A DNA stretch of 17,873 nt from Alphaproteobacteria bacterium (GCA_020853455.1 JADYYV010000074.1:1-17873); one strand, 5' to 3'. Positions 1-7,872 are shown, counted from the first letter of the stretch. Translations and numbers: made by a program. The notes: generated by a model not told the origin, from the letters alone.

Positions 1-252
1 ACGAAAAAAATCCCCGCCTGGCTGCTCGGGCTTGGCATGGGCGGCGTCGGTTTTTTTCTGGGCGCGCTTTTCGTCTGGATACTCGCCCAGCGCACGCATT
101 TCCGTTACTGGCAGGAACAGCGCCGCGCCGCGCGGCTGGAAAAAGAACTGGAAGCGCTGCAGGCGAAGCAGGCTGAAGTAAAAACCGAAACAGTCACCGC
201 CCTGCCCGCGCCGCCGAGCGTGCCGGCGCCGGTGCGCGCAAATCTCCGCTAA
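1..252 (+). CDS. Small single-pass membrane protein, 5' end outside window
   Basis: The reading frame is open from the first base of the window, so the true start probably lies upstream; the first internal ATG is at 37. The visible part has a hydrophobic segment rich in Gly, Leu, Phe and Val (about residues 5-29), then a basic, charged stretch (RYWQEQRRAARLEKELEAL) that should form a short coiled coil, then a Pro/Ala-rich tail. This suggests an inner-membrane anchored protein with a short soluble helix. I do not recognise the family. It ends 5 bases before the convergent HEAT-like gene stops, with no clear terminator between them. Confidence 0.6.
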   Translation, partial: TKKIPAWLLGLGMGGVGFFLGALFVWILAQRTHFRYWQEQRRAARLEKELEALQAKQAEVKTETVTALPAPPSVPAPVRANLR

Positions 253-257
253 TCAAA

Positions 258-1445
258 TCAGAATGACGGCTGGGGCTGCAGCGCCAATACGTTCTTGGCG
301 AACGGGCGCACATAGCCGAGGCGGCGCATCGCAGGGTCGATGGTGTCGCGCGTTTCGGGATCTTTTTCGATTTGCTGCTGTGCCTTCAGCGCGTCCAGCA
401 CCGGCGCGGCGTCGGCGCGGTTGGTGGTCGCGGTCAGCAGGCCGTCCACGATATGGCGGCGATACAGCGGATCGGTTTCATTGCCAAGCGCGTTCAGCAA
501 AATCGGCGCCGCGATATTCGCGCCGGTCGCATCGAGCGCCGCGATATGTTTCAGGTTGAGGATGCTCAGGCGGCGCTGGTCGCGCGATGACGCGCCTTCC
601 AGCTGTTTTTCGATCACGACCGCAACCGCCGCCGGATGTTTATCGGCAAGGCGCGCAAGCCCGTTCGCATTGCCCGACAGCGCTTCGATGCGGCCGGCCA
701 TCGCAAAACCGTTCGCCAGCGCGTCCAGCGCCGCCGGGAAGGAGGTTGCGTTGGAAAGCGCGATATTGGTGATGTTTTCGGCGATCTTGTGCGCGGCGAA
801 ACCGTCGGTTTCCGCGGCGGCGCCTTGCGACAGCTGCTTCACCGCCGCCGATGATTGCGAGGGATATTTCTGGCCCAGCTTGCCAAGGCTTTGCGCGTAA
901 TCGACGCGGGTAAAGGAATCTTTTTCGCTCAATATCAGCTGGCCGATCGCATCTACCGCGAGCGGCGCCGCCGCCTCGTAGGCAAGCCCCAGTTCCAGCA
1001 GCGCGCCTTTCTGGTAGCTGCGCGCGTAGTCGTCTTTCTCGCGGCCCAGCAGCATGGCGATTGCGCCCGCCGCGTTCACCGCCTGCGCCGGATGGGCAAG
1101 GCCGATATCGCGGATCAGCCCCGCCGCCATGTAGCGCATGCCGGCATCGGTGTCGGTCGCAAACGCGCCGAACAAAATCGCGGTCGTGTTGCCGCCCAAA
1201 ACTTTCGCGTCTTTCAGCGCCGCGTCGCGCAGCAGTTTCGCGGTGATCCAGCGCGAGCCGTAATCGGTGATGTTGGGCAGCGCGTCGGCCAGTTGCTGCG
1301 CCGCCGGCGTCGATGCGCCGTTGAAGGTTTTGGCATAGGCGGCCAGGTCCTTGCGCGCTTCTTCGCGTTCCGTGATCGTCGTATTTTTCTGCGCAAGGCG
1401 GTTGAGGGTGTCGCGCAGGTTAAAATCGTCGTTGGAAGCGGGCAT
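258..1445 (-). CDS. HEAT-like alpha-helical repeat protein of unknown function
   Basis: The product has 395 residues, is almost entirely Ala/Leu-rich helix, and has no signal peptide or membrane segment. It shows a loose recurring pattern of helix pairs, such as RYMAAGLIRDIGLAHPAQA, YARSYQKGALLELGLAYEA and RVDYAQSLGKLGQKYPSQS, which resembles HEAT or Armadillo-type solenoids that act as protein-binding scaffolds. No catalytic motif is visible. The ATG at 1445 has a weak purine-rich sequence (GAGAAG) just before it. The gene is divergent from the ankyrin gene across a 175-bp region holding a CtrA-type box, so both may be under the same cell-cycle control. The repeat assignment is by eye; a profile search could reassign it. 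Confidence 0.8.
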   Translation of the reverse strand: MPASNDDFNLRDTLNRLAQKNTTITEREEARKDLAAYAKTFNGASTPAAQQLADALPNITDYGSRWITAKLLRDAALKDAKVLGGNTTAILFGAFATDTDAGMRYMAAGLIRDIGLAHPAQAVNAAGAIAMLLGREKDDYARSYQKGALLELGLAYEAAAPLAVDAIGQLILSEKDSFTRVDYAQSLGKLGQKYPSQSSAAVKQLSQGAAAETDGFAAHKIAENITNIALSNATSFPAALDALANGFAMAGRIEALSGNANGLARLADKHPAAVAVVIEKQLEGASSRDQRRLSILNLKHIAALDATGANIAAPILLNALGNETDPLYRRHIVDGLLTATTNRADAAPVLDALKAQQQIEKDPETRDTIDPAMRRLGYVRPFAKNVLALQPQPSF

Positions 1446-1525
1446 GATCTTCTCGTCTGTTGTTTCTGAATACAGCGTCCGGGTGGTTTTCCGCCGGAAG
1501 GGTCGAAAAAAGACGGTATCAGTAA

Positions 1526-1554
1526 AGGTTACGCCTTCATTAATGTTATGTCAA
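1526..1554 (-). promoter_or_regulatory. Candidate promoter of the HEAT-like gene
   Basis: On the minus strand a perfect TTGACA (1554-1549) is followed after 17 bases by TAACCT (1531-1526), a weak -10. The -35 directly abuts the CtrA-type box at 1555-1570, a typical place for regulator contact. The -10 is poor, so this is tentative. Confidence 0.35.
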
Positions 1555-1583
1555 TTAATCCGTTGTTAACCATTTTAACCATT
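1555..1583. promoter_or_regulatory. CtrA-type binding site (full box plus extra half-site)
   Basis: Positions 1555-1570 read TTAATCCGTTGTTAAC, an exact TTAA-N7-TTAAC, the consensus of the alphaproteobacterial cell-cycle regulator CtrA. The second half overlaps a 9-bp tandem direct repeat, TTAACCATT twice (1566-1574 and 1575-1583), and each copy contains the 8-mer TTAACCAT that is also associated with CtrA. The cluster lies between two divergent genes and flanks candidate -35 elements on both sides. I found no other exact TTAA-N7-TTAA in the window by eye. Confidence 0.6.
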
Positions 1584-1611
1584 TGAATTAACTAATGTAT
1601 TCTGATATGTT
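1583..1611 (+). promoter_or_regulatory. Candidate extended -10 promoter of the ankyrin gene
   Basis: TTGAAT (1583-1588) is followed after 17 bases by TATGTT (1606-1611), with the TG of an extended -10 at 1603-1604. Transcription would start near 1618, only a few bases before the ATG at 1621. No ribosome binding site is visible, so the mRNA would be leaderless or nearly so. Confidence 0.45.
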
Positions 1612-1620
1612 TTTCATATT

Positions 1621-2280
1621 ATGACCGACTCGCGTGTAGCTCCAGAACTGGTTTTCGAGGCCATCCGCAACAGCGATGTGGCGCTGTTCGAGTCGTACCT
1701 GAAACAGGGCACCGATACCGAAGCGCGCAACGACAGCACGAACACGATGCTGCTGTTCACCTGCGTGCTGGGCAAGGCGCATATGTCGAGCCTGCTGGTG
1801 CAGGCGGGCGCGAATGTGAATGCGCAGGGCCACAATAAAATGTCGCCGCTGATGATGGCGATGTCGTTCAGCATGAACAAGCTTGCCGAAGAATTGCTGG
1901 AGCGTAACGCCGACACGGCGCTTGCCGATAAATTCGGCAACACCGCGCTCGACCATGCGAAGGCATCGGACAATATGGCGGGCGCCGCGCTGCTGCTGAA
2001 GCGCCTATCCGCAGTGCAGGTGCAGGCGGAAATGTTCCGGGCGCTCCGGGAAGAAAACCTGCCGGTTTTAAAAATCCTTGTCGTCGACTGCGGCGCGGAC
2101 CTGACGCTGAAAAACGAACGCGGCGTGCCTGCCTATGATCTGGCCGAAGTCGCGTCGGATTTCGAGATCATCGATTTCGTGCGGGGCGCAACCGCCCATC
2201 ACAGCGCGCAGCAATTATCGGCGGGCATCGGCGCAGGGCATACCGCGCCCAAAACCGCGCGGTTTACGCGCAGGCTCTAG
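1621..2280 (+). CDS. Ankyrin repeat protein
   Basis: The product has 219 residues and about four to five ankyrin repeats. The clearest runs from about residue 41 to 73 (LLVQAGANVNAQGHNKMSPL), followed by LLERNADTALADKFGNTALDHA and a later LVVDCGADLTLKNERGVPAYDLA. The consensus pattern LL..GA..N....G.TAL is easy to see. Ankyrin proteins mediate protein-protein contacts; no enzyme domain is present. There is no signal peptide, so it is probably cytoplasmic. The C-terminal 40 residues are basic and probably disordered. No Shine-Dalgarno sequence precedes the ATG, in line with a near-leaderless transcript. Its stop TAG (2278-2280) shares the palindrome CTAG with the stop of the convergent TPR gene. 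Confidence 0.88.
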   Translation: MTDSRVAPELVFEAIRNSDVALFESYLKQGTDTEARNDSTNTMLLFTCVLGKAHMSSLLVQAGANVNAQGHNKMSPLMMAMSFSMNKLAEELLERNADTALADKFGNTALDHAKASDNMAGAALLLKRLSAVQVQAEMFRALREENLPVLKILVVDCGADLTLKNERGVPAYDLAEVASDFEIIDFVRGATAHHSAQQLSAGIGAGHTAPKTARFTRRL

Positions 2281-5200
2281 GATCCCTTGCCGCCGGCCTT
2301 GTAGCTGTCGAGGAAACCCTTGAACATATCGACCTCGCCCGCGATTTTTAAAATCGTGTCGCGGTCGGAGAGTTTCGAGCTGCCGCCGGAGCGGGTCACG
2401 ACGCGGAAGGTGTCGCGCTGCGAGGTGGCATCCATCGGCGACAAATAGCGCGACTTGATCGCGGCAAGGCTGGCGGTGTCGCCCGCCAGTTTATAGCCGA
2501 CCGCCGTGTTGATCACCAGCTGCGCATCGGCTTCGGTCAGGCCCTTGTCGGCTTCGGGCAGCATGCCCTGCAGCGTCGCCGCCGCTTCTTTCCATTTGCG
2601 CGCGCGCCACAGCACATCGGCCTTGAGTTTCAGCGCGTCGGTGGAATTCGACGCCGCCAGCGCGGCAATCGCGTCATCGGGGCGGTTCAGCTGCGACATC
2701 GCGCGCGCGCGCAGCAGGTTGCGTTCGTCCATCAGCTGCGCAGACGCGTCGCCCGGCGCGTTCGCCAGCGTCGAGAGCGCCTTTTCCGGCAGCGAGTCGA
2801 GCAGATAGACCGCCGCGAGCTTGTTATAAGTGGATGCCACGCGCGCCTGCGGCATCTCGCCGCCCTGCAACTGCGTTTCCAGCAGCTTGGCCGCCTGCCC
2901 CAGCAAATCCATCGTGATCAGGTTGTCGGCGAAATTGAGCGTCGCAACCGCGCCTTGTTCGCCGTCGGGCATATAGGCGGAGAAACCGTTATAGATCGAC
3001 ACCGCCTCGAGCGGCGGCACATCCTTTGCCCCGCCCTTCACGAACAGGTCGGTAAAGACCGCCGCCATTTCATCCTTGATCGGCTGGCTGTCGTCGCGCA
3101 GGTTGTCGGCCAGCAATGCCGCGGTTTTCAAATCCTCGAGGCCGGACAGGTATTGGCGGTCGGCGATTTTCACGCGCCCCAGGCTTTGCAGCACCTGTAT
3201 CTCCAGCCCGTCGCCGCGCCATGCGAAGCGCAGGCTGTCCAGTTCGTCAATCGCGGTTTTCGCAGGAATGATTTTTTCCTGATAGCGCAGCGTCGCCATC
3301 GCAAGCGACGCTTTCGTGTGATAGAGGCGGTCCAGGCCAAACGCAACCGGACGCCACAGCCGGATCGCTTCCTGCGCGTTGCCCATCTGCCGCGCGGCCT
3401 CGCCCTTCAGGTACTGAATCGCCGCCGCGTAATGCGGGTCGAACCCGCCCTCCATCGTGTCGAGCGAGGCGAGCAGCGCATTGGCGCGTTCCGCCTTGCC
3501 AAGCCGCAGCGCGGATTCCGCCATGTAAATCGTAAAGGGCGCGGCGATATTTTCGGGGTATTGCAGCAGCAGGTAATTGTCGGGCGGGAAAGCGCGGTTG
3601 GCCATGCGCCATTGTTCGGTCGCGGCCGCCGCGTAGCCCACCCACAAATTCACCTCGCCATGCTGCTGGATCGCGGGATGCGACAGGTCGGCGATCGCTT
3701 CGTCGTAATGCCCCGCCATGGCCGACGCCGCGCCGCGCAGCGCGATGAAGTTCGGGTTTTTCGCCATGTCGGGAGAATCCGTTTCGATCAGGCGCAGCAT
3801 ACCCAGCGTTTCCTGCCCGAAATTGTTGGCGAAATAGAGCAGCGCCAGTTTCATCAGCAGCGCGTCTTTCTCGTCGTCTTTTTTCGCCTCGGCGATCGCC
3901 AGCTGCAGCGCGCGCACGTTTTTATCGAGCTGCAGGATGCCGCCCTGCCGCCAGTTGGGGAAATCGAACAGCCGCGATTCATCGCGCGCCCCCGCGCGTT
4001 CCCCGGCGCCTGTAACGGCGGACGGGCCGGCGACAGCGCCCGGCGTCGCGGTAATGCCGTTCGGCGACGACAGCAGCACGAAATTGTCGATGCGCGTCAC
4101 TTTCAGGTTATCCCTGAGCGGGCGCACGACCATGCCGATGGAGGCCGGCAGGATTTCAAGATCGGCGTAGCGGCGCGGCTGGTCGATGCGCTGCTGCTGG
4201 TCTTCGGACGCGACGGCGTATAACGTATCGCCGACCGCAGGGTCGGTGAATTCGATCACGCGGCTGGCGTTCTTGATCTCCGCCATCAGCTTCACATGGC
4301 CGGTCGATTCATCGACGACGGTATTGATGCGGTTCTGCGCGGGCATCTGGTTGACGCGGTTGGAGAGGCTGATGCGCCATGTGAGGTTCTGGCGCTCGAC
4401 GCTGACGAAGCGCTGCTGCGGCAGGCTGTAATGGTATCCGGTCGCGCCCTTCATTTTAATGACGCGCGGATTGCCCAGCAGCGCGGCTTCGGGCCCCGCC
4501 GCCGACGGGTTGATCGCGCCCGCCGCTTCGGTATCCAGCACGATCCACAAATTGTTGAAGCGCGAAAACACGGCAAGGCGCGCGGGTTCGATGGTCGACA
4601 GCGTGATGACCGTCGGCTGCACCACGGGCGGCGCTTGCTGCTCCATCGACGCGGCCGACACCGGCGGCGCGGTATCGGCGGGCGGCGCGGCATCGACGAT
4701 CACGGGCGACGCGGCGGTGTTCGGCGTACCCGGCAGTTTTTTGTCGATCGCTTCGGTGACCGCGGCGATCTGCGCGTCCAGCTGTTTGTCGGCGACCGTT
4801 TCCTGCGGCGCTACGGGCGTTGCGGCAGGCGGCGTTTCGGTTTTGATTTCCGGCTTCGCAACCGGCGCGGGTTTTGCGGCGGGTTTTGCCGCTGCGACAA
4901 CCGGCTTCGTATCGGGCGTCAGTCTGACCGGCTTTTTGCTTTCATCGGCGGAATCGGCAAAGGCGCGGTCGGCGGCGTTTTTATCGCGCGCCAGTTTTGT
5001 TTCAGTTTTCGTTTCAGTTTTCGTTTCAGTTTTCGTTTCAGTTTTTGTTTCTGTTTTTGCTTCCGTTTTCGGCGCAGGCTTGGCGGGATAAAGGTCGAGG
5101 ACGATTTGTTTTTCGATGCGGTAATCCTTGGCCGTCGCGCCGTCTTGCAGCGCGATGGTCATGCGCGTCGTGCCGTCGTTTTCATTCACCGTCTTGATGC

Positions 5201-5474
5201 TGCGGATCATCTTTTCGGTGTCGGACGGAATTTTGAATGCGGTTGCGGTATCGAACACGATGACAAGGTTGCTGCCGTCGCGCGTGACGCGATACGCGGT
5301 CAGCCCCTTGAAATCGAAAACAACGCGCGTATAGGCCTTGTGCACGCCGATGCGCACGGGGATGGGCGACGGGCTTTGCGCAAAGGCGAAGGGCAGCGGC
5401 GCGGCACAGGCAATCGCGCCCGCCACAAGGCATGGCAGCCACCGTCTATGCCAGACATCGAAAGCCCGCGTCAT
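2277..5474 (-). CDS. Large exported protein with AMIN-like domain and TPR-like region
   Basis: The product has 1065 residues. The N-terminus is a classical signal peptide (basic start, hydrophobic LPCLVAGAIACAAPLPFAFA, cleavage near AFA-QS). Residues about 38-132 look like an AMIN domain (VRIGVHKAYTRVVFDFKGL; later YRIEKQIVLDLYP), a fold that binds peptidoglycan or targets envelope machines. A Lys/Thr/Glu repeat and a long Pro/Ala-rich linker follow to about residue 285. A second beta-rich region (about 285-480) and a long helical C-terminal half (about 520-1050) resemble tetratricopeptide repeats, for example LRGAASAMAGHYDEAIADLS. It is probably a periplasmic, cell-wall-associated scaffold. 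Its stop overlaps that of the ankyrin gene. Domain names are by eye; an envelope role is inferred. Confidence 0.85.
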   Translation of the reverse strand: MTRAFDVWHRRWLPCLVAGAIACAAPLPFAFAQSPSPIPVRIGVHKAYTRVVFDFKGLTAYRVTRDGSNLVIVFDTATAFKIPSDTEKMIRSIKTVNENDGTTRMTIALQDGATAKDYRIEKQIVLDLYPAKPAPKTEAKTETKTETKTETKTETKTETKLARDKNAADRAFADSADESKKPVRLTPDTKPVVAAAKPAAKPAPVAKPEIKTETPPAATPVAPQETVADKQLDAQIAAVTEAIDKKLPGTPNTAASPVIVDAAPPADTAPPVSAASMEQQAPPVVQPTVITLSTIEPARLAVFSRFNNLWIVLDTEAAGAINPSAAGPEAALLGNPRVIKMKGATGYHYSLPQQRFVSVERQNLTWRISLSNRVNQMPAQNRINTVVDESTGHVKLMAEIKNASRVIEFTDPAVGDTLYAVASEDQQQRIDQPRRYADLEILPASIGMVVRPLRDNLKVTRIDNFVLLSSPNGITATPGAVAGPSAVTGAGERAGARDESRLFDFPNWRQGGILQLDKNVRALQLAIAEAKKDDEKDALLMKLALLYFANNFGQETLGMLRLIETDSPDMAKNPNFIALRGAASAMAGHYDEAIADLSHPAIQQHGEVNLWVGYAAAATEQWRMANRAFPPDNYLLLQYPENIAAPFTIYMAESALRLGKAERANALLASLDTMEGGFDPHYAAAIQYLKGEAARQMGNAQEAIRLWRPVAFGLDRLYHTKASLAMATLRYQEKIIPAKTAIDELDSLRFAWRGDGLEIQVLQSLGRVKIADRQYLSGLEDLKTAALLADNLRDDSQPIKDEMAAVFTDLFVKGGAKDVPPLEAVSIYNGFSAYMPDGEQGAVATLNFADNLITMDLLGQAAKLLETQLQGGEMPQARVASTYNKLAAVYLLDSLPEKALSTLANAPGDASAQLMDERNLLRARAMSQLNRPDDAIAALAASNSTDALKLKADVLWRARKWKEAAATLQGMLPEADKGLTEADAQLVINTAVGYKLAGDTASLAAIKSRYLSPMDATSQRDTFRVVTRSGGSSKLSDRDTILKIAGEVDMFKGFLDSYKAGGKGS
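4993..5070. repeat. 12-bp in-frame tandem repeat coding for KTET units
   Basis: About six to seven copies of a 12-bp unit, of which the most regular read AGTTTTCGTTTC on the plus strand, code on the minus strand for KTEA followed by five KTET units in the linker after the AMIN-like domain. Central copies are identical and outer copies have diverged, as expected from slippage in the middle of the array. Because the unit is a multiple of three, changes in copy number alter linker length without breaking the frame. Confidence 0.9.
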
Positions 5475-5575
5475 GCTGTTAAAAAACCATCCCCTGCCGA
5501 AACCAAAATCCCGTTCCCATGTTACACGAAAAAACGTGGAGAATCAGTCGGTAAGAAAGGAAACCGCTCTATTTT

Positions 5576-5603
5576 AACATAAAGCGCAAAAGGGGCAGAG
5601 CAA
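5576..5603 (-). promoter_or_regulatory. Candidate promoter of the AMIN/TPR gene
   Basis: On the minus strand TTGCTC (5603-5598) is followed after 16 bases by TATGTT (5581-5576), leaving a leader of about 100 bases. Both boxes are only partial matches. The 82-bp repeat lies just upstream. Confidence 0.3.
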
Positions 5604-5623
5604 GGTACTTTGCCCACCCACTT

Positions 5624-5705
5624 CGTCATCCCCGCGAAAGCGGGGATCCCGTCGGCATCTTGCGCCCTGCCAATCGCTGAGATCCCCGCTTTCGCGGGGA
5701 TGACG
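5624..5705. repeat. 82-bp palindromic repeat element, copy A
   Basis: Two 25-bp arms (5624-5648 and 5681-5705) are perfect inverted repeats of each other. Each arm is itself a hairpin, CCCCGC-GAAA-GCGGGG, flanked by CGTCAT and ATC. The 32-bp core between them matches the core of the copy at 13088-13169, in reverse orientation, at 25 of 32 positions. The arms belong to the widespread CCCGCGAAAGCGGG-type repeats (related to Neisseria dRS3-like sequences) that translate to fragments such as VIPAKAGI. It encodes no transposase, so it is a MITE-like or extragenic palindromic element. Confidence 0.85.
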
Positions 5706-5720
5706 AATGGGGGCGAATAG

Positions 5721-5752
5721 AAAAAACCCCGGCATCTCTGCCGGGGTTTTTT
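5721..5752 (-). terminator. Rho-independent terminator after the gene at 5769-6449
   Basis: AAAAAACCCCGGCA, loop TCTC, TGCCGGGGTTTTTT: a GC-rich stem with A and T tracts on both sides. It lies 16 bases past the stop of the upstream minus-strand gene and ends the argE operon. It would also work on the plus strand. Confidence 0.9.
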
Positions 5753-5768
5753 AAACAGCAAATGCCGC

Positions 5769-6449
5769 TTAGTAGTTCGGCTTGATCTTCTTCACGGGCA
5801 GGTCCGCCGCGACCGGTTCGTCGTCGATCATTTCGATCATGCCGTTTTCGGTCATAGAGAAACGGGCGGAGAACAGCGCGTTGCCGTAGAGAACCATGGC
5901 GGAAGCTTCAAACGCGCCTTCGGCGGTTTTGCCTTCGAACGCTGCGGGGCGGATCGCGCCTTCGATCACTTTCTTGGTCGATTCATCGAGCTTGCCCTTG
6001 TCGAGCGCGGGGTGGTCGAGGCTTTCCACGATCAGGAAGGGGCCTTCGTCGCCATGCACGAAGTAGCAGAAGAAGCGCAAGTATTCGAGGCTGTTGGCAT
6101 CCGAAATCTTGATGGGGTCGGCTTCATTCGCGTCATGGATGGGCGCGGAAGACCCGTCGAGCAGGAACATGCGGCCCTGCTTGGCCAGAAACCAGAACGG
6201 GCCGGTATTGGCCGGCCATGCGGTGTCGTTCACGCGCACAAGGCCGATCGAGGTGTAGAACGGCAGCTGGCACCATTCGGCGGTGGCCGACGCGGCCGAT
6301 GCGTTGTGCTTGCCCTGAATGGGATTGATGAGTTTCAGGAAGGGCTCCAGCTGCGCGCCGACGACTTGCTGCCAGTTATACTGCTCGAACATAGCGGGAT
6401 TTGCCTTTCCGGAAGAATCTGTAGAAACATTCGTCTGTGATGTTGTCAT
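5769..6449 (-). CDS. Conserved-looking protein of unknown function, in operon with argE
   Basis: From the ATG at 6449 the product has 226 residues; a GTG at 6461 would add four. The ATG start is preferred because GGATAG lies at fair distance upstream. The protein is soluble, mixed alpha/beta and acidic, with a compact core (LPFYTSIGLVRVNDTAWP, FWFLAKQGRMFLLDG, LEYLRFFCYFVHGDEGPFLI). It has no signal peptide, membrane segment or recognisable catalytic motif. The gene starts 42 bases after argE stops, on the same strand, and is followed by a strong terminator, so the two are probably co-transcribed. A link to arginine metabolism is only implied by position. I do not recognise the family. Confidence 0.8.
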   Translation of the reverse strand: MTTSQTNVSTDSSGKANPAMFEQYNWQQVVGAQLEPFLKLINPIQGKHNASAASATAEWCQLPFYTSIGLVRVNDTAWPANTGPFWFLAKQGRMFLLDGSSAPIHDANEADPIKISDANSLEYLRFFCYFVHGDEGPFLIVESLDHPALDKGKLDESTKKVIEGAIRPAAFEGKTAEGAFEASAMVLYGNALFSARFSMTENGMIEMIDDEPVAADLPVKKIKPNY

Positions 6450-6491
6450 GACTCTATCCACATTACAAGGGATTGAAATTGAAGCCTGATT

Positions 6492-7661
6492 TTATGCAGC
6501 CACGCGCAATTTGTCCAGCAGTCTATCCATAAAGTTCTCGCACTTCACGACCTGCTCCTTGGCGATGAATTCGTTCGGCTTGTGCGCCTGCGCGATCGAT
6601 CCCGGGCCGCAGACGACCGTGGGAATGCCTTTATTGTGGAAGATGCCGGCTTCGGTTGCGAAAGAAACCTTTTCCGTCGCGTTGGATCCCGACAGCGACA
6701 GCACGAAATCGACCATCGGGTCGTCGTTCGCGATGTCGAAGGAATGGACGCCCGCCGTGTATTTGAAATGGAAGCCCGATTGCGGGTCCAGTTCCTTCAT
6801 GCGGGGTTCAAGGTTGCGGAAGGCGTATTGGCGGATTTCCTCGATGACCGTTTCCGGGTTCACTTCGGGAATGTTGCGCACTTCGAGCGAGAATTCGCAC
6901 AGGTTCGGCACGATGTTCAGCGCCGTGCCGCCCTTGACCACGCCGACATGGACGGTCGTGAACGGCGGATCGAACTGCTTGTTGAACGGGCCTTCGCTGG
7001 CGAAGCGGCGCGCGACCGATTTGGAATAGGCGATCAGCTCCGCCGCGTATTCGACCGCGTTGACCGAATAAGGGGCGAGCGAGGAATGACATTCCTTGCC
7101 ATGCACGGTGCATTCAAGGTCGCAGATGCCCTTGTGACCCGTAATCGTTTTCATGAGCGTGGGTTCGCCCACCACGCAAAGCTTGGGTTTTACCGCGGCA
7201 TTGGCGATGTGTTCGGCGAGTGAATGTGCGCCGAGGCAGCCGAGTTCTTCGTCATACGACAGCGCGAAATGGATCGGCGCGTTCAGCGGCTTCCTGACCA
7301 TTTCCGGCAGCTTCGCGAGCGCGATTGCGATGAAGCCCTTCATGTCGCAGGTGCCGCGCGCCACCAGGTTGTCGTTATCGTCGCGCAGCTTGAACGGGTC
7401 GCTGTCCCAGGCCTGGCCTTCTACCGGCACGACATCGGTATGGCCGGAGAGGACGATGCCCGCTTTATCGGCGGGGCCGATGACCGCGTGCAGGTTCGCC
7501 TTGTTTTTCGTCTCGTCGTAAACGAGGTGCGATTTGATGCCGTAGCCGTCCATGTAATCCTGCACCCAGTGGATCAGCTCGAGGTTCGATTTGACCGAGG
7601 TCGTATCGAAGCTGACCAGTTTTGCGAGCATCTCTTGGGAGCTGAGGACGGTTTTCGTCAT
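6492..7661 (-). CDS. argE: Acetylornithine deacetylase (M20 family)
   Basis: The enzyme removes the acetyl group from N2-acetylornithine to give ornithine in arginine synthesis, in the cytoplasm. From the ATG at 7661 it has 389 residues, the usual length. Metal and catalytic motifs of M20 peptidases are complete: SGHTDVVPVEGQAW (His74, Asp76), GTCDMKG (Asp106), SYDEELGCLGA (Glu138/Glu139), GEPT (Glu166), KECHSS (dimerisation-lid His192) and QAHKPNE (His360). An in-frame ATG at 7703 would add 14 residues (MSFFIPYRKVCPKI), but a candidate promoter at 7706-7733 puts the transcript start near 7699, after it. Succinyl-diaminopimelate desuccinylase is a related alternative, but the motifs and overall sequence fit ArgE better. 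Confidence 0.92.
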   Translation of the reverse strand: MTKTVLSSQEMLAKLVSFDTTSVKSNLELIHWVQDYMDGYGIKSHLVYDETKNKANLHAVIGPADKAGIVLSGHTDVVPVEGQAWDSDPFKLRDDNDNLVARGTCDMKGFIAIALAKLPEMVRKPLNAPIHFALSYDEELGCLGAHSLAEHIANAAVKPKLCVVGEPTLMKTITGHKGICDLECTVHGKECHSSLAPYSVNAVEYAAELIAYSKSVARRFASEGPFNKQFDPPFTTVHVGVVKGGTALNIVPNLCEFSLEVRNIPEVNPETVIEEIRQYAFRNLEPRMKELDPQSGFHFKYTAGVHSFDIANDDPMVDFVLSLSGSNATEKVSFATEAGIFHNKGIPTVVCGPGSIAQAHKPNEFIAKEQVVKCENFMDRLLDKLRVAA

Positions 7662-7705
7662 GATCTTCGGGCACACTTTCCTGTAAGGAATAAAGAATGA
7701 CATTT

Positions 7706-7733
7706 AAAATAGCCATTTTCGCGGGATATTCAA
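7706..7733 (-). promoter_or_regulatory. Candidate argE promoter
   Basis: On the minus strand TTGAAT (7733-7728) is followed after 16 bases by TATTTT (7711-7706). The start point near 7699 would leave a leader of roughly 38 bases before the ATG at 7661. Confidence 0.35.
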
Positions 7734-7843
7734 TTCAAGACTGCTTTTCAGGCACCCGAAAACCTCTGCCAAGGTTTTGATTTACCTTAATTAAAACACC
7801 CTTACCCCCTGCCCGGTTATGCCCCGTCCGATACCCTATTTTA

Positions 7844-7872
7844 TTGACATAATACGCCAAACCCTGTACAAA
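7844..7872 (+). promoter_or_regulatory. Candidate promoter of the first pseudo-HD gene
   Basis: A perfect TTGACA (7844-7849) is followed after 17 bases by TACAAA (7867-7872, four of six matches). The leader would be about 80 bases. A perfect 11-bp tandem duplication, GCCCGAAAGAT twice (7928-7949), sits in that leader just before the ribosome binding site. The rest of the argE/pseudo-HD intergenic region is AT-rich and shows no gene. Confidence 0.4.

Noticed and set aside
4296..5582. Long plus-strand open frame opposite the AMIN/TPR gene
   Set aside because: It is Arg/His-rich with no recognisable motif and lies fully antisense to a gene with a signal peptide and domain structure. High GC in codon position 3 opens such frames.
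5522..5761. 79-codon open frame over repeat element A (with VIPAKAGIS and GIPAFAGMT)
   Set aside because: These peptide fragments are the usual translation of the palindromic repeat, and the frame also runs across a terminator.
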